A DNA stretch of 64,000 nucleotides from assembly GCF_027359675.1 (NCBI RefSeq), contig NZ_CP114786.1, positions 5,988,501 through 6,052,500 of the forward strand. The letters run 5' to 3'. Under the pieces are notes generated by a model. The model had not been told where the DNA came from. It saw nothing but the letters and a program-made list of their open reading frames with translations, and searched no databases. Below, piece after piece: positions 20,199 through 29,364 of this stretch. Source of the stretch: Roseibium sp. Sym1 (GTDB lineage Bacteria > Pseudomonadota > Alphaproteobacteria > Rhizobiales > Stappiaceae). Made by a program: the position numbers and the translations under genes. Position 1 is the first letter of the stretch; every line of letters begins with the position of its first letter.

Positions 20199-20400
20199 GG
20201 CAATCGCATTTGGCAGAGCATTGCTCCCTCTCCCTGTGGGAGAGGGTTGGGGTGAGGGAACAAACGCCTGAGACCTGCAGAAAAGTCTGCCCCCTCACCC
20301 GGACCTTCGGTCCGACCTCTCCCAGTGGGAGAGGTAAATTTGGCGACTGCGGACAGGATGTTTGTCAAATGCGATAGCCCTGCCCTCAAGGTGGGAGAGG
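20199..20400. repeat. palindromic repeat cluster between convergent genes
   Basis: The 314-bp gap 20144-20457 holds no gene but several related inverted elements. CCCTCTCCCTGTGGGAGAGG (20226-20245) is a near-perfect hairpin; GGACCTTCGGTCC lies near 20301, and CCTCTCCCAGTGGGAGAGG (20316-20334) is another hairpin. The outer arms GGTGAGGG and CCCTCACCC also pair. A degenerate fragment with GGTGGGAGAGG follows near 20390. It lies between the lactonase and mdeB stop codons and could end transcription both ways. Confidence 0.65.
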
Positions 20401-20457
20401 TGCGCAAGGGGTGTTGTCCGCAACCCTCAAAGCGCCTCGCGGTCGTCCTTGCTCCCT

Positions 20458-22815
20458 CTAGACCCGTCTCCCCGGTGTCAGGCCGTTGACCTTCTCGATG
20501 ATCGAGGTCGCGTCGATGCCGAAATGGCGATAGAGGTCGCCGATCGAGCCGGTCTGGCCGAAATGCTCAACGCCGAGCGGAATGGTCTGATGACCCGCCA
20601 CGCCGCCGAGCCAGGCGAGCGTCGCCGGGTGGCCGTCGATGACGGTGATCAGCCTGCAATGGGCCGGCAGGTCACCGAGCAGTTGCTCGATATGGGAGCG
20701 GGCCGAGGCATTGCCGCGTGAGCGGGCGCGTTGCGCCGCCGTCCAGCCGGCATTGAGCCGGTCCGCAGAGGTGACCGCCAGCACACCGACATCGCGCCGG
20801 TTGCCGGCCAGTTCCCCGGCCGCCTTGACCGCTTCCGGCGCGACCACGCCCTGGTAGGCAATCACGACCTCGCAATTCGGCCCCGGCTTGCGCAGCCAGT
20901 AGGCCCCGTCGATGGCGCCCTGGCGGAAATCCTCGTCGGCGCGCTTGACCGGCTGTTCGATCGGGTTGGTCGAGAGGCGCAGGTAGACCGATCCTCCCGT
21001 CTCGTCACGGAGCCAGGTGCGCTCGTCCGGATCGCCCTCGCCGTCCCGCTGCAGATAATCGAAGGCCCATTCCATGATGACGGCCAGTTCGTCGGCGAAG
21101 GCAGGCTCGAAGGCCGCCAGACCGTCCTGGCTCATACCGATCAACGGCGTGCCGATGGACTGGTGCGCGCCGCCCTCCGGCGCCAGCGTGACACCGGACG
21201 GCGTGCCGACGATCATGAAGCGGGCGTCCTGGTAACAGGCATAGTTGAGTGCATCGAGGCCGCGGCAGACGAACGGGTCATAGACCGTGCCGACGGGAAT
21301 GAGCCGCTCGCCGAACAGCGAATGGGACAGGCCGGCCGCGCCAAGCAGCAGGAAAAGGTTCATCTCCGCAATGCCGAGTTCGATATGCTGTCCCTCAGGC
21401 GTGAACTCCCATTTGGCGGTCGAGGGGATGCGGTGCTCGATGAAGGCGTCTGCCATGGCGGTGCGTGCAAACAGCTTGCGCCGGTTGACCCAGGGACCGA
21501 GATTGGTCGTGCCGGTGACGTCCGGCGAGGTTGTCACGATGCGTTCGGCCAGCTTGCTGTCGCCCTTGGACAGGTCATCGAGCACCTTGCCGAAGGCCAT
21601 CTGGGTGGAGATGTCGCGGTCCGAGCCAAGCTCGATGGACGGCACCGGGATCTTGTCGTCCGAATAGCGGCGGCGGCCCTTTTTAAAGAACGGCACCTGA
21701 TCCAGGAAGGCCCTGAGCGCCTCCGCGTTTTGCACCGTGGCGAAAGGCTCCCATTCCTCACCCTCGGCCACGCCCATGTGTTTCTGCCATTCTGCCATCT
21801 GGGCCTTGTTCATCAGGCCGCCGTGATTGTCCTTGTGGCCGGCAATCGGCGTGCCCCAGCCCTTGATCGTATAGGCGAGGAAACAAGTCGGCCGGTCGTG
21901 GTCGATGGCGGCGAAGGCCCCCGCCATGGTCGCGGTGCAGTTGCCGCCGAGGTTCTCCATCAGGTCGGCCAGCTCGTCGTCGGAGCGGCGGTCGATCAGG
22001 GCCGTGACGTCGCCCTGGTCGCCGAGATCGTCCATCAGGCGCTTGCGCCAGACGGCGCCACCCATGAAGGTCAGCGCCGAGTAGTCCTGGTTGGAACAGC
22101 CGTCGATCCACTGCCGCAGCCTGTCGCCGCCCGGCTCCTCGAATGCGGCCCGCTGCAAGGCACCGTACTTGACTCGCACGACGTCCCAGCCGAAGGCGTC
22201 GAAGATCTTCTCGACCCTGTCGAACAGGCCCTCGCGGACAATGCCGTCGAGCGACTGGCGATTGTAGTCGATGATCCACCAGCAGTTCCGGAGGTCGTTC
22301 TTCCAGCCCTCCTGCAGGGCCTCGTAGACATTGCCTTCATCGAGCTCGGCGTCCCCGACCAGGGCGATCATGCGGCCGAGCGGCCTGTCGCCCGACCAGC
22401 TCTTGGCAGCGATATAGTCCTGGACGAGCGAGGCAAAGGAGGTGATCGCGACACCGAGGCCGACCGAGCCGGTGGAGAAATCGACGTCGTCGATGTCCTT
22501 GGTCCGCGAGGGATAGGACTGCACACCGCCGTAGCCCCGGAAGTTTTCCATCTTCTCGCGGGTCTGGTTGCCCATCAGGTACTGGATCGCGTGGAAGACC
22601 GGTGACGCATGCGGCTTGACCGCGACCCGGTCCTCCGGCTTCAGCACGGAAAAATAAAGTGCTGTCATGATCGATACCATCGAGGCGGAACTTGCCTGGT
22701 GGCCACCGATCTTGATGCCGTCCTCCTTGGGACGGATGTGATTGGCGTGATGGATCATCCAGTGCGACAGCCACAGGAGCCGCTGCTCGATGGTCTTCAA
22801 GTGATCGGTGCTCAT
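20458..22815 (-). CDS. mdeB: 2-oxoacid dehydrogenase E1-like, transketolase-family protein (MdeB-like)
   Basis: A 785-aa thiamine-diphosphate enzyme of the homodimeric pyruvate dehydrogenase E1 (AceE)/transketolase class. The ThDP/Mg motif starts at GDAELDEGN (residues 154-162) and ends at YNRQ (184-187); GGHQASSAS and STGSVGLG are conserved cofactor-pocket segments. The ATG at 22815 has GAGGGGCAGC before it; more upstream in-frame ATGs lack a good site. In Pseudomonas putida mdeB encodes an E1-like protein that handles alpha-ketobutyrate from methionine gamma-lyase, under an Lrp-type regulator. Here both a methionine gamma-lyase and Lrp genes are adjacent, which supports the same role. A plain pyruvate E1 is the main alternative; no E2 or E3 gene is present. 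Confidence 0.8.
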   Translation of the reverse strand: MSTDHLKTIEQRLLWLSHWMIHHANHIRPKEDGIKIGGHQASSASMVSIMTALYFSVLKPEDRVAVKPHASPVFHAIQYLMGNQTREKMENFRGYGGVQSYPSRTKDIDDVDFSTGSVGLGVAITSFASLVQDYIAAKSWSGDRPLGRMIALVGDAELDEGNVYEALQEGWKNDLRNCWWIIDYNRQSLDGIVREGLFDRVEKIFDAFGWDVVRVKYGALQRAAFEEPGGDRLRQWIDGCSNQDYSALTFMGGAVWRKRLMDDLGDQGDVTALIDRRSDDELADLMENLGGNCTATMAGAFAAIDHDRPTCFLAYTIKGWGTPIAGHKDNHGGLMNKAQMAEWQKHMGVAEGEEWEPFATVQNAEALRAFLDQVPFFKKGRRRYSDDKIPVPSIELGSDRDISTQMAFGKVLDDLSKGDSKLAERIVTTSPDVTGTTNLGPWVNRRKLFARTAMADAFIEHRIPSTAKWEFTPEGQHIELGIAEMNLFLLLGAAGLSHSLFGERLIPVGTVYDPFVCRGLDALNYACYQDARFMIVGTPSGVTLAPEGGAHQSIGTPLIGMSQDGLAAFEPAFADELAVIMEWAFDYLQRDGEGDPDERTWLRDETGGSVYLRLSTNPIEQPVKRADEDFRQGAIDGAYWLRKPGPNCEVVIAYQGVVAPEAVKAAGELAGNRRDVGVLAVTSADRLNAGWTAAQRARSRGNASARSHIEQLLGDLPAHCRLITVIDGHPATLAWLGGVAGHQTIPLGVEHFGQTGSIGDLYRHFGIDATSIIEKVNGLTPGRRV

Positions 22816-22941
22816 GCTGCCCCTCATTCCCGCAGATGCTTGATTGAACGCCACTTTAGTGGGTCACCGAAACCGGATTCTTGCGATTTCCTACCCACTT
22901 CAGCTAGTCTTTGGCGAATTCCACTCACAAAGGTTTCTTTC

Positions 22942-23412
22942 TTGGCGATTTCCGACACATTGGACACGTTCGATATCCAGATCCTGCGAGAGCTGCGTAA
23001 AAACGGCCGCATATCGATTCAGGACTTGTCCGAGCGCATCGGCCTCAGCGCGACCCCGGCGGCGCGCCGTCTCCGGAACCTGGAAGACCGCGGCATCATC
23101 ACCGGATATTGCGCGCTGATCGACGAGGGGAAGCTCGGCTACGAGGTGTCGGTCTTCGTTTCCGTCCAGCTCGACAAGCAGGTCGACGTTACGCTCGACC
23201 AGTTCGAGGCGGCGATCCAGGCCTTTCCGGAGGTCGTCGACTGCTGGCTTATGACCGGCAACCGCGACTATCTCCTGCGCGTGGCAACCACCGGACTGGC
23301 GGCCTTCGAGACCTTCCTGACCGGCAAGCTCACCAAGGTGCCCGGTGTTGCCAATATCGAAAGCTCGATCCCGCTGCGGCGGGTCAAATCGGGCGTGGCG
23401 CGAACGCCCTGA
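22942..23412 (+). CDS. Lrp/AsnC-family regulator (divergent from mdeB)
   Basis: A 156-aa Lrp-family regulator. The N-terminal helix-turn-helix reads DTFDIQILRELRKNGRISIQDLSERIGLS, and the C-terminal RAM ligand-binding domain includes VVDCWLMTGNRDYLLRV. There is no ATG: I chose TTG at 22942 (AAAGG eight bases upstream), which gives the family's usual length; TTG at 22960 is an alternative. It is divergent from mdeB with 126 bp between them, the standard layout for a local amino-acid regulator. Confidence 0.85.
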   Translation: MAISDTLDTFDIQILRELRKNGRISIQDLSERIGLSATPAARRLRNLEDRGIITGYCALIDEGKLGYEVSVFVSVQLDKQVDVTLDQFEAAIQAFPEVVDCWLMTGNRDYLLRVATTGLAAFETFLTGKLTKVPGVANIESSIPLRRVKSGVARTP

Positions 23413-23458
23413 CCTTAGGTGATCCGTTCCCCCAGCCTCACAACTCCCTTCCCACAGC

Positions 23459-23564
23459 GTCATCCTGAGGAGGGCCAAAGGCCCGCCTCGAAGGATCGGC
23501 ACCTTGTGAAAGAGTAAATGGCCGATCCTTCGAGACGCCGCTGTCGCGGCTCCTCGGGATGACG
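23459..23564. repeat. long inverted repeat between convergent genes
   Basis: Arms of about 43 bases (23459-23500 and 23521-23564) begin and end with CGTCATCC and GGATGACG. Inside them CGAAGGATCGGC pairs with GCCGATCCTTCG around a 20-base loop. The left arm also has its own small hairpin, GGGCCAAAGGCCC. It separates the stop codons of the Lrp gene and the lyase gene, and looks like a dispersed intergenic palindrome that also ends transcription. Confidence 0.65.
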
Positions 23565-23592
23565 TTGGAAGGTTGGGCCGGCTCTTTGTGGT

Positions 23593-24795
23593 TCAGGCCG
23601 CCGCAGCCACTTCGCCTTCCGGCAGGGCCTGCGCCAGGTCCGCGAGGATGTCCTCGACCTCTTCCAGTCCCACCGACAGGCGCACGAGACCGTCGCTGAT
23701 GCCGTGGGCCGCGCGCTCTTCTGCTGTGTAGGTGGAGTGGGTCATGGAAGCCGGGTGCTGGATCAGGGTTTCCGCGTCGCCAAGGGAAACGGCGCGCTGG
23801 ATCATCTCAAGGGCGTTCATCATGGAAATGCCCGCCTCCAGGCCGCCTTCCAGTTCAAAGGCGATCATGCCGCCCGGCTGGCTCATCTGTTTTGTCGCCA
23901 GACCATACTGCTCGAAGCTCTCAAGACCCGGAAAGAAGACCTTGGAAACCGCCGGCTGGGCTTCCAGCCATTCGGCGACTTTTTTGGCCGAGGCACAATG
24001 CCGGTCCATGCGTAGGGCAAGGGTCTTGAGACCACGAAGGATCAGGAGCGCGTTGAACGGCGCCATCACCGCGCCGGTCATGTCCTTCATGCCGACGAGG
24101 CGGATCTCCTGGATCTGTTCGGCGCGGCCGACCACGAGGCCGGCGACGACATCGCCATGGCCGCCGAGGTACTTCGTCGCCGAATGCAGGACGATATCGG
24201 CGCCAAGTTCGATCGGGCGGGTGAGATAGGGGGTCGCATAGGTGTTGTCGACGATTACCTTGGCGCCGGCTTCATGAGCGATCGACGCAACGTGTTCGAT
24301 GTCGACCAGGCGCATGTTCGGGTTGGCCGGGGTCTCGAAATAGACCACGCGGGTCTTGTCGGTAATTGCGCCGCGAAGGTTTTCCGGGTCGGTCATGTCC
24401 ACGTGGGTGATGGTGATGCCGAACCTGGTCAGGCCGTGGCGCATGAAGGCGAAGGTGCAGCCATAGAGCGTTTCATCGACAATGATCTCGTCGCCGGGTG
24501 CCACCAGGGTCCAGAGTGTCGCGGTGATCGCACCCATGCCGGAGGACAGCGCCAGACCGGCTTCCGCGCCTTCCAGGTCGGCGATGCGCTGTTCCAGGAG
24601 GTCCAGGGTCGGATTGGAGATCCGGCTGTAGATATGTCCCGGACGCTCGCCGGCGAATATCTCGCCTCCCGCCTCTGCGGTTTCGAACACGAAGGTCGAA
24701 CTCAAGTGGAGCGGCGGCGTCAAAGAGGCGTCGTTGGCCAACGGCTCATAGGCGTGGTGGATGGCGCGGCTTGCAAAACCCTTCATGGCACTCAT
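23593..24795 (-). CDS. megL: methionine gamma-lyase
   Basis: A 400-aa PLP enzyme of the Cys/Met metabolism family. The PLP lysine is Lys208 in HSATKYLGGHGD; YSRISNPT and LSSGMGAI are conserved. YGCTFAF at residues 111-117 carries the Cys that marks methionine gamma-lyase (Cys116 in P. putida), where cystathionine lyases usually differ. It splits L-methionine into methanethiol, ammonia and alpha-ketobutyrate. GGGAG precedes the ATG at 24795. It is divergent from its own Lrp-family gene and faces the mdeB pair across a palindromic repeat. Confidence 0.88.
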   Translation of the reverse strand: MSAMKGFASRAIHHAYEPLANDASLTPPLHLSSTFVFETAEAGGEIFAGERPGHIYSRISNPTLDLLEQRIADLEGAEAGLALSSGMGAITATLWTLVAPGDEIIVDETLYGCTFAFMRHGLTRFGITITHVDMTDPENLRGAITDKTRVVYFETPANPNMRLVDIEHVASIAHEAGAKVIVDNTYATPYLTRPIELGADIVLHSATKYLGGHGDVVAGLVVGRAEQIQEIRLVGMKDMTGAVMAPFNALLILRGLKTLALRMDRHCASAKKVAEWLEAQPAVSKVFFPGLESFEQYGLATKQMSQPGGMIAFELEGGLEAGISMMNALEMIQRAVSLGDAETLIQHPASMTHSTYTAEERAAHGISDGLVRLSVGLEEVEDILADLAQALPEGEVAAAA

Positions 24796-24880
24796 GGCTG
24801 TCTCCCAGATCTCAGTGAGAGCAATATGACGGATCCATGAGAGCAATAGATTTCAAATTCTGTCACACCGATATATCATT

Positions 24881-24897
24881 TTGGCAGAATCTGCCAA
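24881..24897. promoter_or_regulatory. perfect inverted repeat upstream of the second Lrp gene
   Basis: TTGGCAGA and TCTGCCAA form perfect 8-bp arms around a single A. The site lies 11 bp before the Lrp-family start, in the divergent region with megL, so it probably serves for autoregulation and control of megL. Confidence 0.5.
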
Positions 24898-24908
24898 TAG
24901 AGAGCGAT

Positions 24909-25367
24909 ATGGACAGAAAAGATCGCCAGATCATCCGCGCCCTGCAACGCGACGGCCGCATGACCAACCAGGATCTCGCCGAGGAGGTCAACCTGTCACC
25001 CTCGCCCTGCCTGCGCCGATTGCGCAACCTGGAGACGTCCGGCGCGATCAAGGGGTTTTCGGTCGATGTCGACCCCTCCGCCTATGGGTTGCCGATCACC
25101 GTTTTTGTGCGCATCCGGCTGGAGCGCCACAACGAAGACGACGTGCGCCGGTTCGAGCGGCAGGTCCAGACCATCGAAGAAATCCTGGAGTGTCATGTCC
25201 TGACCGGCGCGATGGACTACCAGCTGCGCGTGGTTGTCTCGGACCTCGATGCCTACGAGCGCTTTATCCGCACGAGGATCCACCCGATCGGAGGCATTGC
25301 CTCGATCGACACCAGCTTCGTTTACGGCACGGTCAAGAAGACGGCCGTTTTCCCGGCTCTGGACTGA
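24909..25367 (+). CDS. Lrp/AsnC-family regulator (divergent from megL; MdeR-like)
   Basis: A 152-aa Lrp-family regulator: helix-turn-helix DRKDRQIIRALQRDGRMTNQDLAEEVNLSPSPC cut here into its parts DRKDRQIIRAL and NQDLAEEVNLSPS, then an RAM domain with LECHVLTGAMDYQLRV. The ATG at 24909 gives the standard length; an upstream in-frame ATG at 24837 would add an unconserved tail. Position next to methionine gamma-lyase matches MdeR of pseudomonads, the activator of methionine catabolism. Confidence 0.87.
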   Translation: MDRKDRQIIRALQRDGRMTNQDLAEEVNLSPSPCLRRLRNLETSGAIKGFSVDVDPSAYGLPITVFVRIRLERHNEDDVRRFERQVQTIEEILECHVLTGAMDYQLRVVVSDLDAYERFIRTRIHPIGGIASIDTSFVYGTVKKTAVFPALD

Positions 25368-25368
25368 A

Positions 25369-25388
25369 CGCAGGGCGCCCGCCCTGCG
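25369..25388. terminator. hairpin between converging lrp and algJ
   Basis: CGCAGGGCG and CGCCCTGCG are perfect 9-bp arms with two bases between them. It lies 2 bp after the Lrp-gene stop and 22 bp past the algJ stop on the other strand. No T-run follows, but the stem is strong and symmetric, so it could serve both converging transcripts. Confidence 0.6.
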
Positions 25389-25409
25389 AACTCCGTCCTT
25401 GCCGCGGGA

Positions 25410-26543
25410 TCAAAAATTCGGCTCGTCGAAATAGCGCAGCGGCATTTCCCAGATCACGACCTTCAGGTCGGACAATCCGGCAACCTCCTCCTTCAGGAAA
25501 CTCTCCATGGGTTTGAACGGCCCCTCGCCCTCCGCGGCAAGATTGATCAGGTCGGCCCGTGTCGCCGCCCGCAGTTGCGCCTCGAAGCTCCAGAGCGGAT
25601 TGGCCGAATAGCTCGACCCCACAAGGGCAACCTCGGGGCCCGCCTCCTCGTCGGCGAAGAGATCGTCCAGCCCCAGCTCCGCGGCCACCGCATCCAGGCG
25701 GGTAACCGGTTCAGCCGGCTGATCGAAATAGGGCGAAAACGCCGAGAACTCCGCGAAGTTGTAGAGGTCGCCCTTGTGGGCGATTTCCGGCTGAGGCTTC
25801 AGTTCGTAGGTTGTCTCTTTCAGTCCGGCCACATTTTCCAGCGTTGCGGCGACCGTATTGGCTGCCACTCCCGCGCCGAACACCGTCCAGTGGGTATCGG
25901 ATTTCAGGAAGACCTTTTCCTGCTCCCTGGCCGCCAGAAAGTCCCGCCGAAGGTCAGGCACCTTGAGATGCTCGATCGCCATCAGACGCCGGCGAACCGT
26001 TTCATAGTAGGTCGCGCGCATGGAAGGCTGTTCGATCTTGCCAAGCTGGTCACTGTAGATATCCGCCTTTTCCGGAATCAGGACGGCAACGACCGTGACA
26101 CCCTTGTGCGTGAGATCGAAGACCGTTTCCTCGACGAAGGCCAGGTGTTCATTGAGGGTCGCTGTCGATTCCCTGTTCCAGGTGAATTCCTCGTCAGAGA
26201 ACAGCCAGCCGTCCGTCCCCTTGACCAGGCCTTTCCGGGCTTCGTCAAAGACACCGAAGCTGATGGCATTCATCAGGCCGGTCGCAAAGTTCCTGATCGG
26301 AAATTCGTCCTTGAAGATTTCCTCAAGCGCCAGGGCCTCGCGCCCCTGGATAATGTCCTGAGCGCTCACCGGTTTTTGCCGGTGCTCCTGGAGTGCCTCG
26401 CTGTTCCAGAAATGCACGAAGGCGTAGATGCCGAACATGCACATGGCAGCGGAAAAGAATGTCGGCAGATACCTGACCGTTGTGGCCAGCGGATTGTCGT
26501 CCCGAACGGAAACGGCGCCGAGCATGATTTGACGGATATTCAT
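25410..26543 (-). CDS. algJ: alginate O-acetyltransferase AlgJ
   Basis: A 377-aa protein of the AlgX/AlgJ SGNH-hydrolase-like family. An N-terminal signal anchor lies at residues about 25-45 (RYLPTFFSAAMCMFGIYAFVHF in full). The acetylesterase triad is present: Asp216 and His218 in SDTHWT, and Ser311 in VGSSYSA. DGWLF at 111-115 is the usual AlgJ opening. AlgJ works in the periplasm with AlgI, AlgF and AlgX to O-acetylate mannuronate residues. It is the last gene of the long alginate unit, 18 bp after algI. Confidence 0.9.
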   Translation of the reverse strand: MNIRQIMLGAVSVRDDNPLATTVRYLPTFFSAAMCMFGIYAFVHFWNSEALQEHRQKPVSAQDIIQGREALALEEIFKDEFPIRNFATGLMNAISFGVFDEARKGLVKGTDGWLFSDEEFTWNRESTATLNEHLAFVEETVFDLTHKGVTVVAVLIPEKADIYSDQLGKIEQPSMRATYYETVRRRLMAIEHLKVPDLRRDFLAAREQEKVFLKSDTHWTVFGAGVAANTVAATLENVAGLKETTYELKPQPEIAHKGDLYNFAEFSAFSPYFDQPAEPVTRLDAVAAELGLDDLFADEEAGPEVALVGSSYSANPLWSFEAQLRAATRADLINLAAEGEGPFKPMESFLKEEVAGLSDLKVVIWEMPLRYFDEPNF

Positions 26544-26561
26544 GGGTCAGTCTCCGGGGCT

Positions 26562-27998
26562 TCAGAACTGGAAGTAAAGGAACGGCGTGTCGCTGTCGGC
26601 GACCAGCTTCAGGATGGCCAGGCCGCCGAGCACCGTGGCAACGAGTGCCATCGGCTGGGTGATCGGCGGATTGTCGATTTCCCCGCCCTTGACCAGCTCG
26701 TGTGTGCTTTTCAGCCGGAAGACCTGACGAAGCTGCCGTTCGCCAAGAGCGATAGCCACGCCGACCGCGAACAGGGCCAGCGAGAACCCGGTGAACTGCC
26801 AGGCATAGTCGCTTCTGAGCGCCAGGCCGTGGAACCCGAACATGCCCGACAGCATGTCCATGGCCTGCCCCATGGTTTCGGACCGGAAGAACACCCAGCC
26901 GATCACGAACACCAGGGTCGTCAGCAGCCAGTTGCCGACCCGGAAGGGAGCGCTGGCCTTGACGTTGAACAGACGCTCGATGATCAGCCAGAGCCCGTGC
27001 CACGCCCCCCAGACGATGAAGGTCATGTTGGCGCCATGCCACAGGCCGCCGAGCACCATCGTCGCCGCCAGGTTGACATAGGTCCGGCTTATGGAGATGC
27101 GGTTGCCACCCAGCGAAATGTAGAGGTAGTCGCGTAGCCAGGACGACAGCGAAATGTGCCAGCGGCGCCAGAAGTCGGTGATGTTGACCGAGGTGTAGGG
27201 CGCGTCGAAGTTTTCGACGAAGTAGAAGCCGACCATCATGGCCAGGCCGATCGCCATCGAGGAATAGCCTGAAAAGTCGAAATAGAGCTGGATCGAGTAG
27301 GCGATCGCGCCAAGCCAGGCTTCCGCCGCAGTCGGGTTCGGAATGGCGAACGCGGCGTCGGCGATAACGGCCGCGCTGTCGGCGATCAGAACCTTCTTGG
27401 CAAGGCCGGTCATGAACCGCACCGCGCCGTAATTGAATTTCGCAGGGTTGTGCGCCCGCGCGTAGAACTGCTCCTTGAGGTCGGCGAAACGCAGAACGGG
27501 GCCCGCGATCTGGTGCGGAAAAAACGCGATGAAGGCCGAGAAGTCGACAAAGCTGCGTGAAGGCGTCAGGTCGCGCCGGTAGACATCCACGAGATAACTC
27601 AGGTTATGGAAGATGTAGAAGGAGATCCCGATCGGCAGGATGACCTGCGGCAGAGCCCAGGCATAGGTCTCTCCACCGTTGAAGACATAGGAGACGCTGT
27701 CGGTGAAGAAGTTGAAATACTTGAAATAGAACAGCAGGCCGAGATCTGCGACCACCATGCCGGCGAGGATACTCAACCGGACACGGTCATTGTCCGATCT
27801 GAACATCTGCGCAACCGCGATGTAGTTCACCCAGGTGGTGAAGAACATCAGAAAGGCGAAGTCGATGCGCCACCAGGCATAAAACGCATAGGACAGAACC
27901 AGGATCACCCAGGAGCGAAACCTGTTCGGCGTCAGGTAGTAGCAGGCCAGGAACAGCGGCAAATAGGTGAAAATGAAAATGACCGAAGAAAACACCAT
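26562..27998 (-). CDS. algI: alginate O-acetylation MBOAT protein AlgI
   Basis: A 478-aa multi-pass membrane-bound O-acyltransferase of normal length. Conserved features are SYLVDVYRR, PHQIAGPVLR, DFSGYSSMAIG, FWRRWHISLSSWLRDYLYI and the catalytic His321 in LGGLWHGANMTF. It passes acetyl groups across the inner membrane to AlgJ/AlgX. It is followed closely by algJ and separated from the AGE isomerase gene by 124 bp, where a GCTCGC/GCGAGC hairpin lies. Confidence 0.93.
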   Translation of the reverse strand: MVFSSVIFIFTYLPLFLACYYLTPNRFRSWVILVLSYAFYAWWRIDFAFLMFFTTWVNYIAVAQMFRSDNDRVRLSILAGMVVADLGLLFYFKYFNFFTDSVSYVFNGGETYAWALPQVILPIGISFYIFHNLSYLVDVYRRDLTPSRSFVDFSAFIAFFPHQIAGPVLRFADLKEQFYARAHNPAKFNYGAVRFMTGLAKKVLIADSAAVIADAAFAIPNPTAAEAWLGAIAYSIQLYFDFSGYSSMAIGLAMMVGFYFVENFDAPYTSVNITDFWRRWHISLSSWLRDYLYISLGGNRISISRTYVNLAATMVLGGLWHGANMTFIVWGAWHGLWLIIERLFNVKASAPFRVGNWLLTTLVFVIGWVFFRSETMGQAMDMLSGMFGFHGLALRSDYAWQFTGFSLALFAVGVAIALGERQLRQVFRLKSTHELVKGGEIDNPPITQPMALVATVLGGLAILKLVADSDTPFLYFQF

Positions 27999-28122
27999 GG
28001 CCTAACTCTTTCCAAAACAACCGGTTTTCCTGGATCAGATCCGGGAAGCGGAATTTTCAAATTCGGCGTATCTCAGCCCAGGAGAGGCCGGTGCCGGTCT
28101 TGTACGCTCGCGCAGGCGAGCC

Positions 28123-29337
28123 TCACGCCGATTTCTTCAGTCCCTCGGCCGCGAGCAGGTCAAGCGTGTCCCGTGCCTCATGGATGGCGCAGACGATGTG
28201 ATAGAAGCTGCTTGCCGGGGCCGGTTCGTCGACAAAGGACCCGTCCGGTTTGAGCTTGTCGAACCAGAGGCCTCTCAGGGGCGTTTCGAAAAACTTGCCG
28301 AGTGCCTGGCAGGCCCTGACAGCTTCCCGCAGGTAGACCGACCGTTCCGCCATTCCGCTTTGCCGCGCCAGAATGCCGGCCGCCTTCAACCATTCGGTCT
28401 GCGGCCACAGCCGGGCGACCGGGTCCGAGACCGAGAAGTCGTCGTAAAGACCCATGAAGGCCACCTGCCGGTCTTCGCAGATGCCGTGGAACGTCCCGAT
28501 TGCAAAAAGCCGTTTTGCCTTTTCCAGCGCGTCGGCACGCCCTCGGCTTTCCCCCCAGCGGCACAGGAGCCAGGCCCATTCGAACTGGTGACCGGGTTCG
28601 ACAATCCTGCCCTTGTCGCCCTCGAAGGGGGCCCAGTCGTGATCGAAGAATTCCCGCAACGCGCCGGTATCCGCGTCTATGAACCGGGTCATGGCAAGCA
28701 GGGCAATCTCGTCCGCCAACGCGGTCCAGGGCGCAGGTTCGGCAGCGGCGGTTTCCCATGCCAGCGCGGCCTCGAACAGGTGCATGTGCGGGTTGGAACA
28801 CAGCGGCAGCTTGACCGGCACCGCTTCCTCGAATCCCAGTTGGGGGTGCGCGTAAGTCGCCTTCAGCGCGGCCAGAAGCGCCCGCGCCTTTTCCTCCATC
28901 TCCGCCTGCCGCTCCGGAAACGCCGCGCCGAATTCAGCGAAGGCGAACAGGGCGAAGGCCTGGTTGTAGAGATCGAAGCCGTCGTCGATCAACTCTCCGT
29001 CCGGTGAAGCCAGATTGCCGTAGAAGCCATCCGAACGACGATAGACCTTCTCGAACAGGTCATAGGCATCCCGGGACGCGGTGCGCCAGTTCCCGGTCCA
29101 GCCGCGCGCGCCGGCCGCCGCGTAGCAGTAGATCTGCCGGGGTTGAACGCGGGCACGGCGATTGTCCGTGGTGCTCGGCTGTCCGTCCTGCCGGATCCTT
29201 TCCTGAAAACCGCCATGAACGGGATCACAGCCGGCATCAAGCCAGAGTGGGAGGGCGGCATTCGTCAGCCAGTCCTCCAGTTTTTCGACCTCCCGGCCGA
29301 ACGCTACCGACTGCAGTTCACATTCTGAATCAACCAC
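28123..29337 (-). CDS. AGE-family sugar epimerase/isomerase, probable mannose-(6-phosphate) isomerase
   Basis: A 404-aa alpha/alpha-barrel protein of the N-acylglucosamine 2-epimerase superfamily. The catalytic histidines lie in NPHMHLFEA and EPGHQFEWAWLL, and the C-terminal TEWLKA segment is conserved. GTG at 29337 has AGGAG eight bases upstream; a TTG at 29343 is closer to it and less likely. Family members isomerise mannose and fructose or epimerise N-acyl sugars, and a rhizobial member has been described as a mannose-6-phosphate isomerase. Inside an alginate locus whose AlgA has a degenerate isomerase domain, it probably supplies mannose 6-phosphate. This is inference from context. Confidence 0.78.
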   Translation of the reverse strand: MVDSECELQSVAFGREVEKLEDWLTNAALPLWLDAGCDPVHGGFQERIRQDGQPSTTDNRRARVQPRQIYCYAAAGARGWTGNWRTASRDAYDLFEKVYRRSDGFYGNLASPDGELIDDGFDLYNQAFALFAFAEFGAAFPERQAEMEEKARALLAALKATYAHPQLGFEEAVPVKLPLCSNPHMHLFEAALAWETAAAEPAPWTALADEIALLAMTRFIDADTGALREFFDHDWAPFEGDKGRIVEPGHQFEWAWLLCRWGESRGRADALEKAKRLFAIGTFHGICEDRQVAFMGLYDDFSVSDPVARLWPQTEWLKAAGILARQSGMAERSVYLREAVRACQALGKFFETPLRGLWFDKLKPDGSFVDEPAPASSFYHIVCAIHEARDTLDLLAAEGLKKSA

Positions 29338-29364
29338 GGGCAATACTCCTGAAAATACAGATAC

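Noticed and set aside
20731..22605. 624-codon plus-strand open frame opposite the MdeB-like gene
   Set aside because: It mirrors a well-supported transketolase-family gene in a GC-rich genome; its translation has no recognisable domain and is arginine- and glycine-rich as antisense frames are.
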